A stretch of 64,000 nt of DNA from an uncultured Clostridia bacterium (GTDB lineage Bacteria > Bacillota > Clostridia > TANB77 > CAG-508): contig CAKPRQ010000009.1 in NCBI GenBank assembly GCA_934182605.1, positions 13,455 to 77,454 on the forward strand, in the 5' to 3' direction. Below, one piece after another: positions 27,798 through 36,550 of the stretch; position 1 is the stretch's first letter; each line of letters starts with the position of its first letter. Below the pieces are notes generated by a model that did no database searches, had not been told where the DNA came from, and worked only from the letters and a program-made list of their open reading frames with translations. The position numbers and the translations under genes are program-made.

Positions 27798-29165
27798 CTA
27801 GTTACTTGCAATTTCATCTAACACTTTTTCAAATTCTTTTTGAATCTTTTCTAATTCTTCTTGACTCGTGGCTTCAAATCTCATTGTTACTTTGGGAGAT
27901 GTATTTGAGGCTCTTATTAATCCCCAACCATTTTCAAAAATTACTCTTGCTCCGTCTACATCTACTACATTATAACCTAGCATTTTAAATGCATTTACTG
28001 CTTTTTCAATCATATCAAATTTTTTGTCGTCTCCTACATTTTTTGTGATTTCTGGTGTTGTTACGTAATTTTTTGTATCTTTTAACATATCTGACACTTT
28101 CATATCTGTATTTGATAACATTCTTAAAAATCTTGCTGCTGCATATAATGCATCATCGAATCCATAATACTCATCTCTAAAAAATATATGTCCAGACATT
28201 TCTCCTGAGAATAGTACATTATTCTCTTTCATTTTTGCTTTTATATATGGATTCCCTGTCCTTACAAATTCTGGTTTAGCTCCTATTTTTTCTAATTCAT
28301 CCCATAATTTTTGAGAACATTTTACTTCTACTAAGGCATTCGCATTTGGATTATTTTTTATAACTTCTCTCCACATTATAAGCATATACATATCTCCAAA
28401 TATCATATTTCCTTTATCATCTACTACACCTATTCTATCGCCATCTCCATCAAATCCAAATCCTACATCTGCGCCTGTTTCCTTTACTTTATTTGCTAAA
28501 TCTATCATATTTTTTTCAACACTTGGGTCTGGATGATGATTAGGAAATGTTGGATCTATATTGCAATATAATGGAATAACTTCTACTCCTAATTTTTCAA
28601 TTGTTTCTACAGAAACTATTGAAGCTGTTGCATTGGCACAGTCTACAACGGCTTTTATTTTTCTGTTTCCTAATTTTACTCTTTTTGTTATCTCTTCTAT
28701 ATATGCCTCTTTTATTGAAATATCTTCTTTACTTCCATTACCTGCTATAAATTTTCCTTTTACCATATAATCATATATTTCTAAAATTCTATCGCCATAT
28801 ATACTTTCATTTTCTTCTTCTACACACATTTTAAATCCATTATATTCTTTAGGATTATGACTTGCTGTAACTTGAATTGCAGGTCCTATTTTTAATAATT
28901 TTCTTGAGTAGTACACCATAGGTGTTGTTACTAATCCTATATTATATACTTTTACTCCTGTTGATATTAAACCTTTTTCTAATCCTCTTACTAAATAATC
29001 TGCAGACTCTCTACAATCATGACCAACTATTACTTCTTTTTCTCCTCTATCTTGAATATATGAGCCAAAAGTTTTACCCAAAATCTCTGCAAATTCTTCA
29101 GTTAACTCTTCACCTGCAATTCCTCTTATATCATAACTTCTAAAAACATTTTTATTTACTTCCAT
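27798..29165 (-). CDS. Phosphomannomutase/phosphoglucomutase (phosphohexomutase family)
   Basis: 455 residues, the normal size. The catalytic phosphoserine loop TASHNPKEYNGFK is near 100, the Mg-binding DGDGDR near 241, the sugar-binding GEMSGHIFF near 320 and the C-terminal phosphate-binding RASNTSPKVTMRFEA near 420. It interconverts hexose 1- and 6-phosphates. It is the second gene of an operon, 56 bp behind a UDP-sugar pyrophosphorylase, so the pair would supply nucleotide-activated sugar for wall or surface glycan. Sugar preference cannot be read from the sequence. Confidence 0.9.
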   Translation of the reverse strand: MEVNKNVFRSYDIRGIAGEELTEEFAEILGKTFGSYIQDRGEKEVIVGHDCRESADYLVRGLEKGLISTGVKVYNIGLVTTPMVYYSRKLLKIGPAIQVTASHNPKEYNGFKMCVEEENESIYGDRILEIYDYMVKGKFIAGNGSKEDISIKEAYIEEITKRVKLGNRKIKAVVDCANATASIVSVETIEKLGVEVIPLYCNIDPTFPNHHPDPSVEKNMIDLANKVKETGADVGFGFDGDGDRIGVVDDKGNMIFGDMYMLIMWREVIKNNPNANALVEVKCSQKLWDELEKIGAKPEFVRTGNPYIKAKMKENNVLFSGEMSGHIFFRDEYYGFDDALYAAARFLRMLSNTDMKVSDMLKDTKNYVTTPEITKNVGDDKKFDMIEKAVNAFKMLGYNVVDVDGARVIFENGWGLIRASNTSPKVTMRFEATSQEELEKIQKEFEKVLDEIASN

Positions 29166-29221
29166 AATTTAATTCCTTTCAAAAAAATTTTATTAATTTC
29201 TACTCTTTAAATATTTATATA

Positions 29222-30460
29222 TTATTTTTTCCAATAATCATTATATAATTTTCTTGCAGTTTCTGGGCTATCTACGCCATCTTTATTTTTTACTGGTGCG
29301 AATTCATCTTCTCTTTTTACTCTTAATAATAACATATTGTCTAATCCTTCAAAAGCATCAAACATAAAACTTTCAAATTTATATGCATTTGGTTTAGTTG
29401 CAATAGCTTCATTTCCATTTTCATCTATATAATTTGCTTTCTTATGTGCTATATGGTATGGCAATTTATGTGTACTTATTCTTTCCAAAACTTTTATATC
29501 AAATAAATTACATAAAATATTAGATTCTCCATACAAAAATTCTCCATTTTCATCTATAGCAGCTGCCATTTCAGGAGTTATTTCTGAATATTCTATTATT
29601 CCTATTTTATCATTCTTCTTACAATATACCCCAACTTTTTCTTCTGCATATGCTTTCACTACAGATTTACCAGCAGACTCTTTATTATTTGCAATTGTTA
29701 TTCCTATAAATACTGGATCAACTAATTTTGCTAATACATTATCTACACCGCTTATAAAAATCATTTTTATATTTTTGTTTTTCATATCTTCATACATATG
29801 ATTTTTATACAATGCTTCAAACACTCCACCATGTCCATCTGCGGCTTCTTTTATTTTTCCTTTTTCAGAAAGTAATATTTTACCATCTTCTGAAATCATT
29901 GGAAGTTCACCTTGTTTAAAAAATTTTATATTTTCTTTTCCATAATTAAAATAGTTTTTTTCTTCAAAAAATTTTTGAGTATCATTATCATTTTCTCTAC
30001 TTGTCATTATATACCAAGGTACACTTACACCATATTGCTCTTTTGCTCTCTTTAAATTATCACATAATAATTCAAAAATACATTCATGCGATTTTAATCC
30101 TAAATCGTATGTTCCTTTTGGTCCATCATGTCCTAATCTTGTACCTTGCCCTCCAGCCATAGTTACTACAGCTAATTGGTTTTTCTCTATAATTTCTTCC
30201 CCAATTTTTTTATATTTTTCTATCTCCTCATCTTTTAATTTACTCTCATCTATATGCTCCATTGGTTCTATTTTTTGATTGCTAAAATCAACTGCTGTTT
30301 TAGTTAAATCATATAAATCTTTCACTAATTGAAAATCTATATTTTCAATTTGTTCTAACAATGCTTTTTGTTCTTCTTTTGATAATTCATCATAAAATTT
30401 TAGTAAATGCTCTTGATTATACTTTTTTAATATGCTCTCCGCATCTTCTCTATTTAACAC
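29222..30460 (-). CDS. UDPGP-family UTP--sugar-1-phosphate uridylyltransferase
   Basis: 412 residues, with the pyrophosphorylase motif VVTMAGGQGTRLGHDGPKGTYDL near 98-120, KEAADGHGGVFEAL near 190 and MIFISGVDNVLAKLVDP near 235. This is the eukaryote-like UDPGP family (UDP-GlcNAc or UDP-sugar pyrophosphorylase), not the bacterial GalU type. The start is GTG at 30460 behind GGAGG. It is the first gene of an operon with the phosphohexomutase at 27798, which makes its sugar-1-phosphate substrate. UDP-glucose versus UDP-GlcNAc cannot be decided. Confidence 0.87.
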   Translation of the reverse strand: MLNREDAESILKKYNQEHLLKFYDELSKEEQKALLEQIENIDFQLVKDLYDLTKTAVDFSNQKIEPMEHIDESKLKDEEIEKYKKIGEEIIEKNQLAVVTMAGGQGTRLGHDGPKGTYDLGLKSHECIFELLCDNLKRAKEQYGVSVPWYIMTSRENDNDTQKFFEEKNYFNYGKENIKFFKQGELPMISEDGKILLSEKGKIKEAADGHGGVFEALYKNHMYEDMKNKNIKMIFISGVDNVLAKLVDPVFIGITIANNKESAGKSVVKAYAEEKVGVYCKKNDKIGIIEYSEITPEMAAAIDENGEFLYGESNILCNLFDIKVLERISTHKLPYHIAHKKANYIDENGNEAIATKPNAYKFESFMFDAFEGLDNMLLLRVKREDEFAPVKNKDGVDSPETARKLYNDYWKK

Positions 30461-30504
30461 TCAAATCGACCTCCATAAATTTTATATATTACATTTTCGT
30501 ATAT

Positions 30505-30533
30505 ATAATATAATATAAATTTAGAAAAGTCAA
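30505..30533 (-). promoter_or_regulatory. Promoter of the sugar-nucleotide operon
   Basis: TTGACT (30528-30533), 17 bp, TATTAT (30505-30510) on the minus strand, about 45 bp before the GTG start. Confidence 0.6.
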
Positions 30534-30551
30534 GACTTGAAAAAAGCTTTA

Positions 30552-30583
30552 AAGAGACTGTTCTAATTAGAGCAGCCTCTTTT
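30552..30583 (-). terminator. Terminator of the gene at 30599
   Basis: AAAGAG...CTG.TCT (30552-30563) pairs with AGA.CAG...CTCTTT (30570-30583) around AATT, with a single mismatch and a T-run on both sides. Confidence 0.7.
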
Positions 30584-30598
30584 TTTTACATTTATTTA

Positions 30599-31132
30599 TT
30601 ATATATTACTAACCTTCCTATAATCTTGAAATACAGTATCTATCTCAACCTCTCCAGAAGTATTTAATAATAAATCGTGCTTATCTAAAATTTCTTTTAC
30701 ACTCAATACTTCTTTTACAGGATAACAATTATTTATGGTTACATTTATTTTATCTCTTAATCCTTTTGCATTAAGATTTTGTATTAATCTATTAATACCA
30801 ATATTAATATTTTCTATATATTCTTTACTTCCACTAACTATAATATTAATATCTCTATCTTCTACTTTTATTCTATCCACAATTTTTGAATATTTTATTA
30901 ATTCAAAATCGTTCCAATCTATTTTCAACATCTCTTTTTTTATGTACTCTTCTATATTTATTCCTCTTATTACTTTTTTTATGTTTTCTTCTATACTATT
31001 TTCTATAAATGTTTCTATTTGCACGTTCTTTCTTACTTTTTCTGTTATGTATGGTAGTAATAATGTTGATAAATGAAATTCACTAATATAAAAGCTACAT
31101 GTTCTTTTTAAACTAATTTTTTCTAATCTCAT
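30599..31132 (-). CDS. Uncharacterised protein, 177 residues
   Basis: I do not recognise this family. The soluble product starts MRLEKISLKRTCSFYISEFH, is rich in Ile, Lys and Glu, and alternates predicted helix and strand without a membrane segment. The start at 31132 is chosen because GGAGGTAATT directly precedes it; the frame opens 12 bases earlier. A consensus promoter sits at 31158 and a terminator follows. It lies divergent from spoIIR, so a sporulation link is possible but unproved. Confidence 0.65.
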   Translation of the reverse strand: MRLEKISLKRTCSFYISEFHLSTLLLPYITEKVRKNVQIETFIENSIEENIKKVIRGINIEEYIKKEMLKIDWNDFELIKYSKIVDRIKVEDRDINIIVSGSKEYIENINIGINRLIQNLNAKGLRDKINVTINNCYPVKEVLSVKEILDKHDLLLNTSGEVEIDTVFQDYRKVSNI

Positions 31133-31157
31133 AATTACCTCCAATTTTTATAATGCA

Positions 31158-31186
31158 ATTTTATCATTGAAACCTTAGAATGTCAA
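31158..31186 (-). promoter_or_regulatory. Promoter of the gene at 30599
   Basis: TTGACA (31181-31186), 17 bp, TAAAAT (31158-31163), 26 bp before the start codon. Confidence 0.65.
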
Positions 31187-31447
31187 ACGTTTTCGTGTAC
31201 AAAATTATTACATTATTTTACATTTTGTTACTTTTTTAATATATATTTTTTATAAAAGTATTAAAAATACTAATTTTTAGTTAAATTTTACAATTCTCAA
31301 TTAAGTACTTTAAGATGTTTTATACTGTGAATTGTAATTTTAAATATAAATTTTTGTAATTTTTTCCGTTTTTATAAATTTTTTTTATTTATGTATATTT
31401 TTTTAATTTTAGTCAATAATTTTTATTAATAAATATTAACAATTTTT
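31187..31447. other. AT-rich region upstream of spoIIR
   Basis: The divergent gap of about 330 bp holds the promoter at 31158 and extremely T/A-rich DNA. A sigma-F promoter would be expected for spoIIR, but I could not find a convincing one by eye. No ORF or RNA gene seen. Confidence 0.4.
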
Positions 31448-31459
31448 TTGGAGGTTTTT

Positions 31460-32098
31460 ATGAATAATTTTAAAAAAGGTATTATTTTAATAATTTTATT
31501 ATTTATTTATGTTTTAATTTCAACTATTAATTATGTACAAGCTGTTAGTAATAATATAAGTAATGAAGTATTTAGACTACATGTTATTGCAAATAGCGAT
31601 AGTGAGGAGGACCAAAATTTAAAATATAAGGTTAGAGACGCTGTTTTAGAGTATGTTGAAAATATTTCAAGTTCTGCAAATTCTAAGGAAGATATTATTA
31701 ATATTGTTATCCAAAATAGTAACAAGATAAAAGAAATTGCAGGAAGCACTATAAAAAATGAAGGTTTTGATTATGATGTTACTATAAATATCGGTAATTT
31801 TAGTTTCCCTACTAAAGAATATGGAGATATTTCTTTACCTAGCGGTTTTTATGATGCCTTAAGAATTGAAATTGGTAATGCCTCTGGAAAAAATTGGTGG
31901 TGCGTTATGTTTCCTCCTCTTTGCTTTGTAGATATTACAACAGGTGTTGTTCCTGAAGAGTCAAAAGAAACTCTTGAAGAAAATTTAGAAACTGAGGAAT
32001 ATGCTATTGTTTCTGAAGATAATTCTGTTATGAAATTTAAATTTAAACTTATTGAGGTATTTGAAAATATAAATATTGCTTTAGGAAATAATAAGTAA
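31460..32098 (+). CDS. spoIIR: Stage II sporulation protein R
   Basis: A secreted signalling protein of 212 residues. The N-terminal hydrophobic segment (about 5-27) is a signal peptide. The mature part has the family core FRLHVIANSDSEEDQNLKYKVRDAVLEY, GNFSFPTKEYGDISLPSGFYDALRIEIG and the NWWCVMFPPLCFVD block. SpoIIR is made in the forespore and triggers SpoIIGA to process pro-sigma-E. The start is ATG 31460, since GGAGG (31450-31454) precedes it, rather than the upstream TTG. Its presence supports an endospore-forming lineage. Confidence 0.93.
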   Translation: MNNFKKGIILIILLFIYVLISTINYVQAVSNNISNEVFRLHVIANSDSEEDQNLKYKVRDAVLEYVENISSSANSKEDIINIVIQNSNKIKEIAGSTIKNEGFDYDVTINIGNFSFPTKEYGDISLPSGFYDALRIEIGNASGKNWWCVMFPPLCFVDITTGVVPEESKETLEENLETEEYAIVSEDNSVMKFKFKLIEVFENINIALGNNK

Positions 32099-32106
32099 TT
32101 ATAGAA

Positions 32107-32135
32107 AAACCTATTCCCTTTGTAGGAATAGGTTT
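32107..32135. terminator. Terminator of spoIIR (and acpS)
   Basis: AAACCTATTCC (32107-32117) pairs with GGAATAGGTTT (32125-32135), followed by AATTTTT. It overlaps the stop codon of the convergent acpS. Confidence 0.85.
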
Positions 32136-32532
32136 AATTTTTACTTTCTACAACTACCATTGCCACAGCATATTCTTTTATATGAGACAAACTTATATCT
32201 ATATGTATTATTTTTTCTTCTAATTCTTTAGATATATTTTTAAATATTACTTCTGGCTTTCCATTTTCATTATTTAGTATTTCTGCATTTTGCCAGGAGA
32301 TTTCATATTTATCTTTTAATAAACTACTTATTGCTTTAAATATTGCTTCTTTTGCGGCAAATCTTGCCGCAAAATGTTGGTATTTAACTCGCCCTCTACT
32401 TTCACAATATTCTATTTCTTTTCTAGTATAAATTTTATTTAAAAATATATTTTCTGTTTCATTGCTATGTTCTTTTATCGCCTTTTCAATTCTTTCTACT
32501 TCTATAATATCCGTTCCACAATATATACTCAT
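32134..32532 (-). CDS. acpS: Holo-[acyl-carrier-protein] synthase
   Basis: 132 residues, with the AcpS motifs GTDIIEVERI near 6 and HFAARFAAKEAIFKA near 53, and the C-terminal HIDISLSHIKEYAVAMV. It transfers phosphopantetheine from CoA to the acyl carrier protein of fatty acid synthesis. It lies 15 bp downstream of pcrA. It is the only phosphopantetheinyl transferase in the window. NRPS carrier domains usually need an Sfp-type enzyme, which must be encoded elsewhere unless AcpS has broad range. Confidence 0.92.
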   Translation of the reverse strand: MSIYCGTDIIEVERIEKAIKEHSNETENIFLNKIYTRKEIEYCESRGRVKYQHFAARFAAKEAIFKAISSLLKDKYEISWQNAEILNNENGKPEVIFKNISKELEEKIIHIDISLSHIKEYAVAMVVVESKN

Positions 32533-32547
32533 ATAATCACACTCTTA

Positions 32548-34830
32548 TTATAATATTTCCAAATTTGCAAATTTTGCCATTAGACGTTTTTTACCACTTT
32601 TTTCGAAGTCTATATCTAGTTTTAAATCATTTCCTTCTGGTTCTGCTTTTGTTATTACACCTTCACCGAATTTTTTATGGTATACATTTTGTCCTGCTTT
32701 ATAAATTGATACATCTACTTCCGATGTTTTTTTACTATTTAATAATTCGCTAGCTGATTTAAATGATGGCATAGCTGCAATTCCTATTTTTACTCCTTCT
32801 GTTATACCTATGCTCTTCTTTGTACCATAATCCATATTAGTAGATTTATATTCCCATTTATAATTTGTACCTTTAAATTCAGTTTCTTCTTTCTTTTTAA
32901 ACATTTCTTCTTTTCCTACTAATAAATCTTCTGGAATTTCTTCAACAAATCTTGATACAGGATTATAACTTGTTGAACCAAATACGGTTCTTTGTTTTGC
33001 ACAAGTTAAGTATAATTGTTCTCTAGCTCTTGTTATACCAACATAACATAAACGTCTTTCTTCTTCTAATTCTTGTGGTTCTCCTATAGATTTATACCCA
33101 GGGAAAATACCTTCTTCCATTCCCACTAAAAATACTACTGGAAATTCCAACCCTTTTGCACTATGTAATGTCATTAAAGTTACTGATTCTTCTTGCTCGT
33201 CCATTCCATCTATATCACTTGATAATGTTATACTTTCTAAGAAATCTTGTAATGAATTATCAGCATTCTCTTCTTCAAATTCTACTACTACATTTAAAAA
33301 TTCTTCTAAGTTTGCAATTCTATTTTCCGCTTCTTTTGTATCTTCTAATTCTAAAGCTTTCATATAGCCTGTATCTTTTAAAACTTTAGTAACAAAATCA
33401 GATAAGTCCATTTCGTCTTTTACTCTACTTAAATTTTCAATTACATCTACAAATTCTCGAGTATTGTTATAAACTCTATTTAATCCATAATCTGCTGCGT
33501 TTTTAATTATTTCATACATACTTATTCCATTTTTTGCTGAAATTTTTGCAATTTCATCTAAACTGGTTTTACCAACGCCTCTTTTAGGTTCGTTTATAAT
33601 TCTTTGTAAACTTACATTATGTGAGTTATTTTCTATTAACCTTAAGTATGAGGTTATATCTTTTATTTCTTTTCTTTCATAGAATTTTAATCCACCTACG
33701 ATTTTATATGGAATATTTTCTCTTCTTAGTATATCTTCTATTGCTCTTGATTGTGTATTCATTCTATATAATATAGCAAATGCTGTATTTTTATAATATT
33801 CTTCTCTTTTTAATTCTTTTATTTTCTTAACAATAAAATATGCTTCATCATATTCAGTATCTGCTCTAAAGAAATTTACTTTTTGACCTTCGTCATTTTT
33901 AGTCCATAATTTTTTTTCGTATTTTTTTGTATTATTTTTTATAACTTCATTTGCTACTTTTAAAATATTTCCTGTACATCTATAATTTTGCTCCAATTTA
34001 ATTATTTTTGTACCTGGAAAGTCTCTTTCAAAGTTTAAAATATTTTGTATATCAGCACCTCTAAATGAATATATACCTTGGTCATTATCTCCAACAACAG
34101 TTATATTACCATATTTACTTGATAATAGCGTTATTAATGTAAATTGAGATTTATTTGTATCTTGGTACTCATCTACTAATACATATTTAAATTTATCTGA
34201 ATAGTATTCTAATATATCTGGATTTTCTAATAATATTTTAATTGTAAAATTTATAATATCATCAAAATCTAAAGCATTATTTTCTTTTAATTTTTTTTGA
34301 TATAAAGTATAAATTTCTGCTATTTTTCCTCTTCTAACATCTCCTGAATATTTAGTCTCATACGCTTTAGGCTCTAGCATATCGTTTTTAGCATTGCTTA
34401 TTTCGTATTGCACACTTTTATCTGTAAATAATTTATCGTCTATATTTAATTCTTTTAAACATTCTTTTATAATGTGCTTTTGGTCTGTCATATCGAAAAT
34501 AGAAAAGCTTTTTTCAAAACCTAATCTATCTATATGTTGTCTTAAAATTCTAACACATATTGAGTGGAATGTACCTGCCCATACATCTTTTACGACATCT
34601 CCAACTAATGCTTCTATTCTTTCCTTCATCTCATTGGCTGCTTTATTTGTAAATGTTATTGCTAATATATTCCAGGGTTTAACATTTCTTTCTTTTAATA
34701 AATATGCTATTTTATACGTTAATACTTTTGTTTTACCACTTCCTGCGCCTGCTATTATTAATGAAGGTCCTTCTGTATTTATTACAGCTTCATATTGTTT
34801 ATCATTTAATTCTTTTAATTTTTCTTGCAT
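32548..34830 (-). CDS. pcrA: UvrD/Rep-family DNA helicase PcrA
   Basis: A full-length superfamily 1A helicase of 760 residues: motif I AGAGSGKTKVLTYKIAYL near 30, motif II VLVDEYQDTN near 225, motif III GDNDQGIYSFRGAD, motif IV KLEQNYRC and motif VI CYVGITRAREQLYL near 630, with the C-terminal AGQNVYHKKFGEGVI Tudor-like domain seen in PcrA. The start is 34830, with AAAGGAAA ahead of it; the upstream ATG at 34848 has no ribosome site. It removes RecA filaments and helps repair and plasmid replication. The promoter lies inside a large palindrome at 34892. Confidence 0.93.
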   Translation of the reverse strand: MQEKLKELNDKQYEAVINTEGPSLIIAGAGSGKTKVLTYKIAYLLKERNVKPWNILAITFTNKAANEMKERIEALVGDVVKDVWAGTFHSICVRILRQHIDRLGFEKSFSIFDMTDQKHIIKECLKELNIDDKLFTDKSVQYEISNAKNDMLEPKAYETKYSGDVRRGKIAEIYTLYQKKLKENNALDFDDIINFTIKILLENPDILEYYSDKFKYVLVDEYQDTNKSQFTLITLLSSKYGNITVVGDNDQGIYSFRGADIQNILNFERDFPGTKIIKLEQNYRCTGNILKVANEVIKNNTKKYEKKLWTKNDEGQKVNFFRADTEYDEAYFIVKKIKELKREEYYKNTAFAILYRMNTQSRAIEDILRRENIPYKIVGGLKFYERKEIKDITSYLRLIENNSHNVSLQRIINEPKRGVGKTSLDEIAKISAKNGISMYEIIKNAADYGLNRVYNNTREFVDVIENLSRVKDEMDLSDFVTKVLKDTGYMKALELEDTKEAENRIANLEEFLNVVVEFEEENADNSLQDFLESITLSSDIDGMDEQEESVTLMTLHSAKGLEFPVVFLVGMEEGIFPGYKSIGEPQELEEERRLCYVGITRAREQLYLTCAKQRTVFGSTSYNPVSRFVEEIPEDLLVGKEEMFKKKEETEFKGTNYKWEYKSTNMDYGTKKSIGITEGVKIGIAAMPSFKSASELLNSKKTSEVDVSIYKAGQNVYHKKFGEGVITKAEPEGNDLKLDIDFEKSGKKRLMAKFANLEIL

Positions 34831-34891
34831 AATTATTTCCTTTCTCATATTATTGTTTCAAAGATTTATTCCTTCTAATAATACTTAATTA

Positions 34892-34943
34892 CCATTTGAA
34901 ATTACAAATAAATTATAACACATTTATTTGTAATTTCAAATGG
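34892..34943 (-). promoter_or_regulatory. 21-bp-arm palindrome enclosing the pcrA promoter
   Basis: 34892-34912 and 34923-34943 are perfect 21-bp inverted repeats (CCATTTGAAATTAC... / ...GTAATTTCAAATGG) around a 10-bp centre. On the minus strand the arm contributes TTGAAA and the centre TATAAT, 16 bp apart, so the palindrome covers the likely pcrA promoter. It may be an operator, or a hairpin in the 5' transcript. Confidence 0.6.
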
Positions 34944-34959
34944 TCTAGCTTAAATTTTA

Positions 34960-35111
34960 GTAATACTAAGGTAATTACTTAGGTTCTAATCTTAAAAAAG
35001 CCTGATATATAGCTATTTGCAAGTCAATACCAGGAGTGTGTGACCCTAGCTATGTTTTAACTAAAAATAGCTATATATCACGATTTTATAAGATAATTAA
35101 TAAACTATAAC
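34960..35111 (+). repeat. 150-bp hairpin repeat element, copy A
   Basis: One of four related copies. The inverted pair GATATATAGCTATTT (35004-35018) / AAATAGCTATATATC (35065-35079) encloses the conserved centre with CCCTAGCTATG. From GATAT to the terminal TAAC it is 108 bp, the same as in the other copies. The left flank is too diverged to show the terminal repeat. It lies between the ATPase copy 3 stop and pcrA. Confidence 0.8.
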
Positions 35112-35113
35112 TT

Positions 35114-35220
35114 CTTCATTTATCACTTTTTTAAAATTGTGTTGATATTATTCCTATTTATATCCTTACTAAAATTGATATGCAATTATTAACTTTTTAT
35201 ACACTTACTTAAGATTTTTA
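35114..35220. repeat. Scar: fused 3' and 5' flanks of the ZIP transporter gene
   Basis: 35125-35158 matches 36545-36578 (ZIP gene end) with a single mismatch, and 35157-35220 matches 37307-37370 (ZIP upstream region) at about 57 of 64 positions. The gene body between is absent, with a short microhomology (CCTATT / CTTATTTA) at the join. Looser similarity to 36529-36545 extends left to 35114. This reads as the remnant of a duplicated ZIP gene. Confidence 0.75.
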
Positions 35221-36414
35221 AAAATCATCATTTAATAGAAAGTTAATTAAATTAATATGTTTAATACCATTGTATTCATATTTTAATTTATCTAAAGAAA
35301 TAACATATTTAGGATAATTATCTTTAATTTCGTTAAATGCTCCAAACTCTCTATTTTTAGTTTCTTCATTTGGAATACTAAATGCTACTTGTATATAAAT
35401 TTTTTTATCCGGCTTTGTTGCTACAAAATCTATTTCTCCTTTTTTAGTTTTACCTGTATAGACATCATATCCCTTTATTATTAGTTCATTATAAACTATG
35501 TTTTCAATCGCATAACTTTTATCTACTTCTGTCTTATTATTTTTTATTTGTGCTATTCCTAAATCCGTAACATAATATTTATTTAAAGTTTTTAATACTG
35601 CTTTTCCATGTACATCATATCGAAAAACTTTTCTAATTAATAATGCTTTGCATAATGCATCTAAATATGAGTATATTGTTAATGTTGATACATCGCGTCC
35701 CTCATTCTTAAGAAAATTTATAATATTTTCTGCTGAAAATTCTCTTCCAATTGTATCAATAATATATTGTAAAATTAAATTAAATAAAGCCGTATCTCTA
35801 ATTTTTAATCTTTCTACTACATCTCTTAATATAATTGAATCAAATACGCCATATAAATAATTTTTAATAGCATTTTCATTTTTAAATTCAAATCTATTAG
35901 GCAAACTTCCCCATTTCATAAAATTTTCAAAAATTTCTTCGTTTGAATCTTTAACCTCTAATAATTCAAGAACTTCTTTATATGATAATGGATTTATTTT
36001 AAAACTTACATATCTTCCTGATAATACGGTTGATAATTCTTCTGATAAAAGTCTACTATTTGAACCTGTAATAAATATACTTACATTTTGGGAAGCTCTT
36101 AGAGAATTTATTACTTTTTCAAAATTTTCTACATTCTGTATTTCATCAAAAAACAAGTAATATTTAGAATCATCTGTTATTTTTTCCTTGATGTATTTAT
36201 TTAGTATTTTATAGTCAGTTAACTCTTCAAATTCTATATATTCAAAATTTATATATATAATGTGCTCTTTATCTACATCTTTATCTTTTATCTCTTCTAT
36301 TATTTGTTCTAATATAACAGATTTTCCACCTCTACGTATTCCTACTAATATTTTAATTAAGTTACTATCATAAAAATCTCTAATTTTCTTTAAATATAAT
36401 TCTCTTTTTAACAT
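35218..36414 (-). CDS. AAA ATPase of the AAA_14/DUF4143 family (copy 3)
   Basis: Walker A is GIRRGGKSVIL, Walker B YYLFFDEIQNV, then VSIFITGSNSRLLSEELSTVLSGR and a C-terminal domain with GYDVYTGKTKKGEIDFVATKPDKKIYIQ. The frame opens at 36537, but a consensus promoter at 36431-36459 leaves only ATG 36414 (MLKRELYL) usable, with GGGTGAT just before it. The 41 residues upstream are not translated. It is inserted between the ZIP scar and the ZIP gene. Function unknown, as for its two paralogues. Confidence 0.88.
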   Translation of the reverse strand: MLKRELYLKKIRDFYDSNLIKILVGIRRGGKSVILEQIIEEIKDKDVDKEHIIYINFEYIEFEELTDYKILNKYIKEKITDDSKYYLFFDEIQNVENFEKVINSLRASQNVSIFITGSNSRLLSEELSTVLSGRYVSFKINPLSYKEVLELLEVKDSNEEIFENFMKWGSLPNRFEFKNENAIKNYLYGVFDSIILRDVVERLKIRDTALFNLILQYIIDTIGREFSAENIINFLKNEGRDVSTLTIYSYLDALCKALLIRKVFRYDVHGKAVLKTLNKYYVTDLGIAQIKNNKTEVDKSYAIENIVYNELIIKGYDVYTGKTKKGEIDFVATKPDKKIYIQVAFSIPNEETKNREFGAFNEIKDNYPKYVISLDKLKYEYNGIKHINLINFLLNDDF

Positions 36415-36430
36415 TTTATCACCCATATTA

Positions 36431-36459
36431 ATTATATTCCTTATAATTATTCTTGTCAA
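36431..36459 (-). promoter_or_regulatory. Consensus promoter of ATPase copy 3
   Basis: Perfect TTGACA (36454-36459), 17 bp, perfect TATAAT (36431-36436). Upstream, related CTTGAC...TATTTTTATATA blocks recur at 36460-36545, possibly binding sites. Confidence 0.75.
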
Positions 36460-36550
36460 GTTATTTTTATATACAAAAATAGCTTGACGAGATTTTATTT
36501 TATTTTTATATATAAAAATAATAAAATATATTTTCATTATCTTGACTTTT

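Noticed and set aside
31200..31450. Sigma-F promoter for spoIIR
   Set aside because: Expected from biology, but no convincing -35/-10 pair was found by eye in this AT-rich stretch.
36414..36537. 41 extra N-terminal residues of ATPase copy 3
   Set aside because: A perfect promoter lies inside this stretch, so it would not be transcribed in full; the start at 36414 also matches the paralogues.
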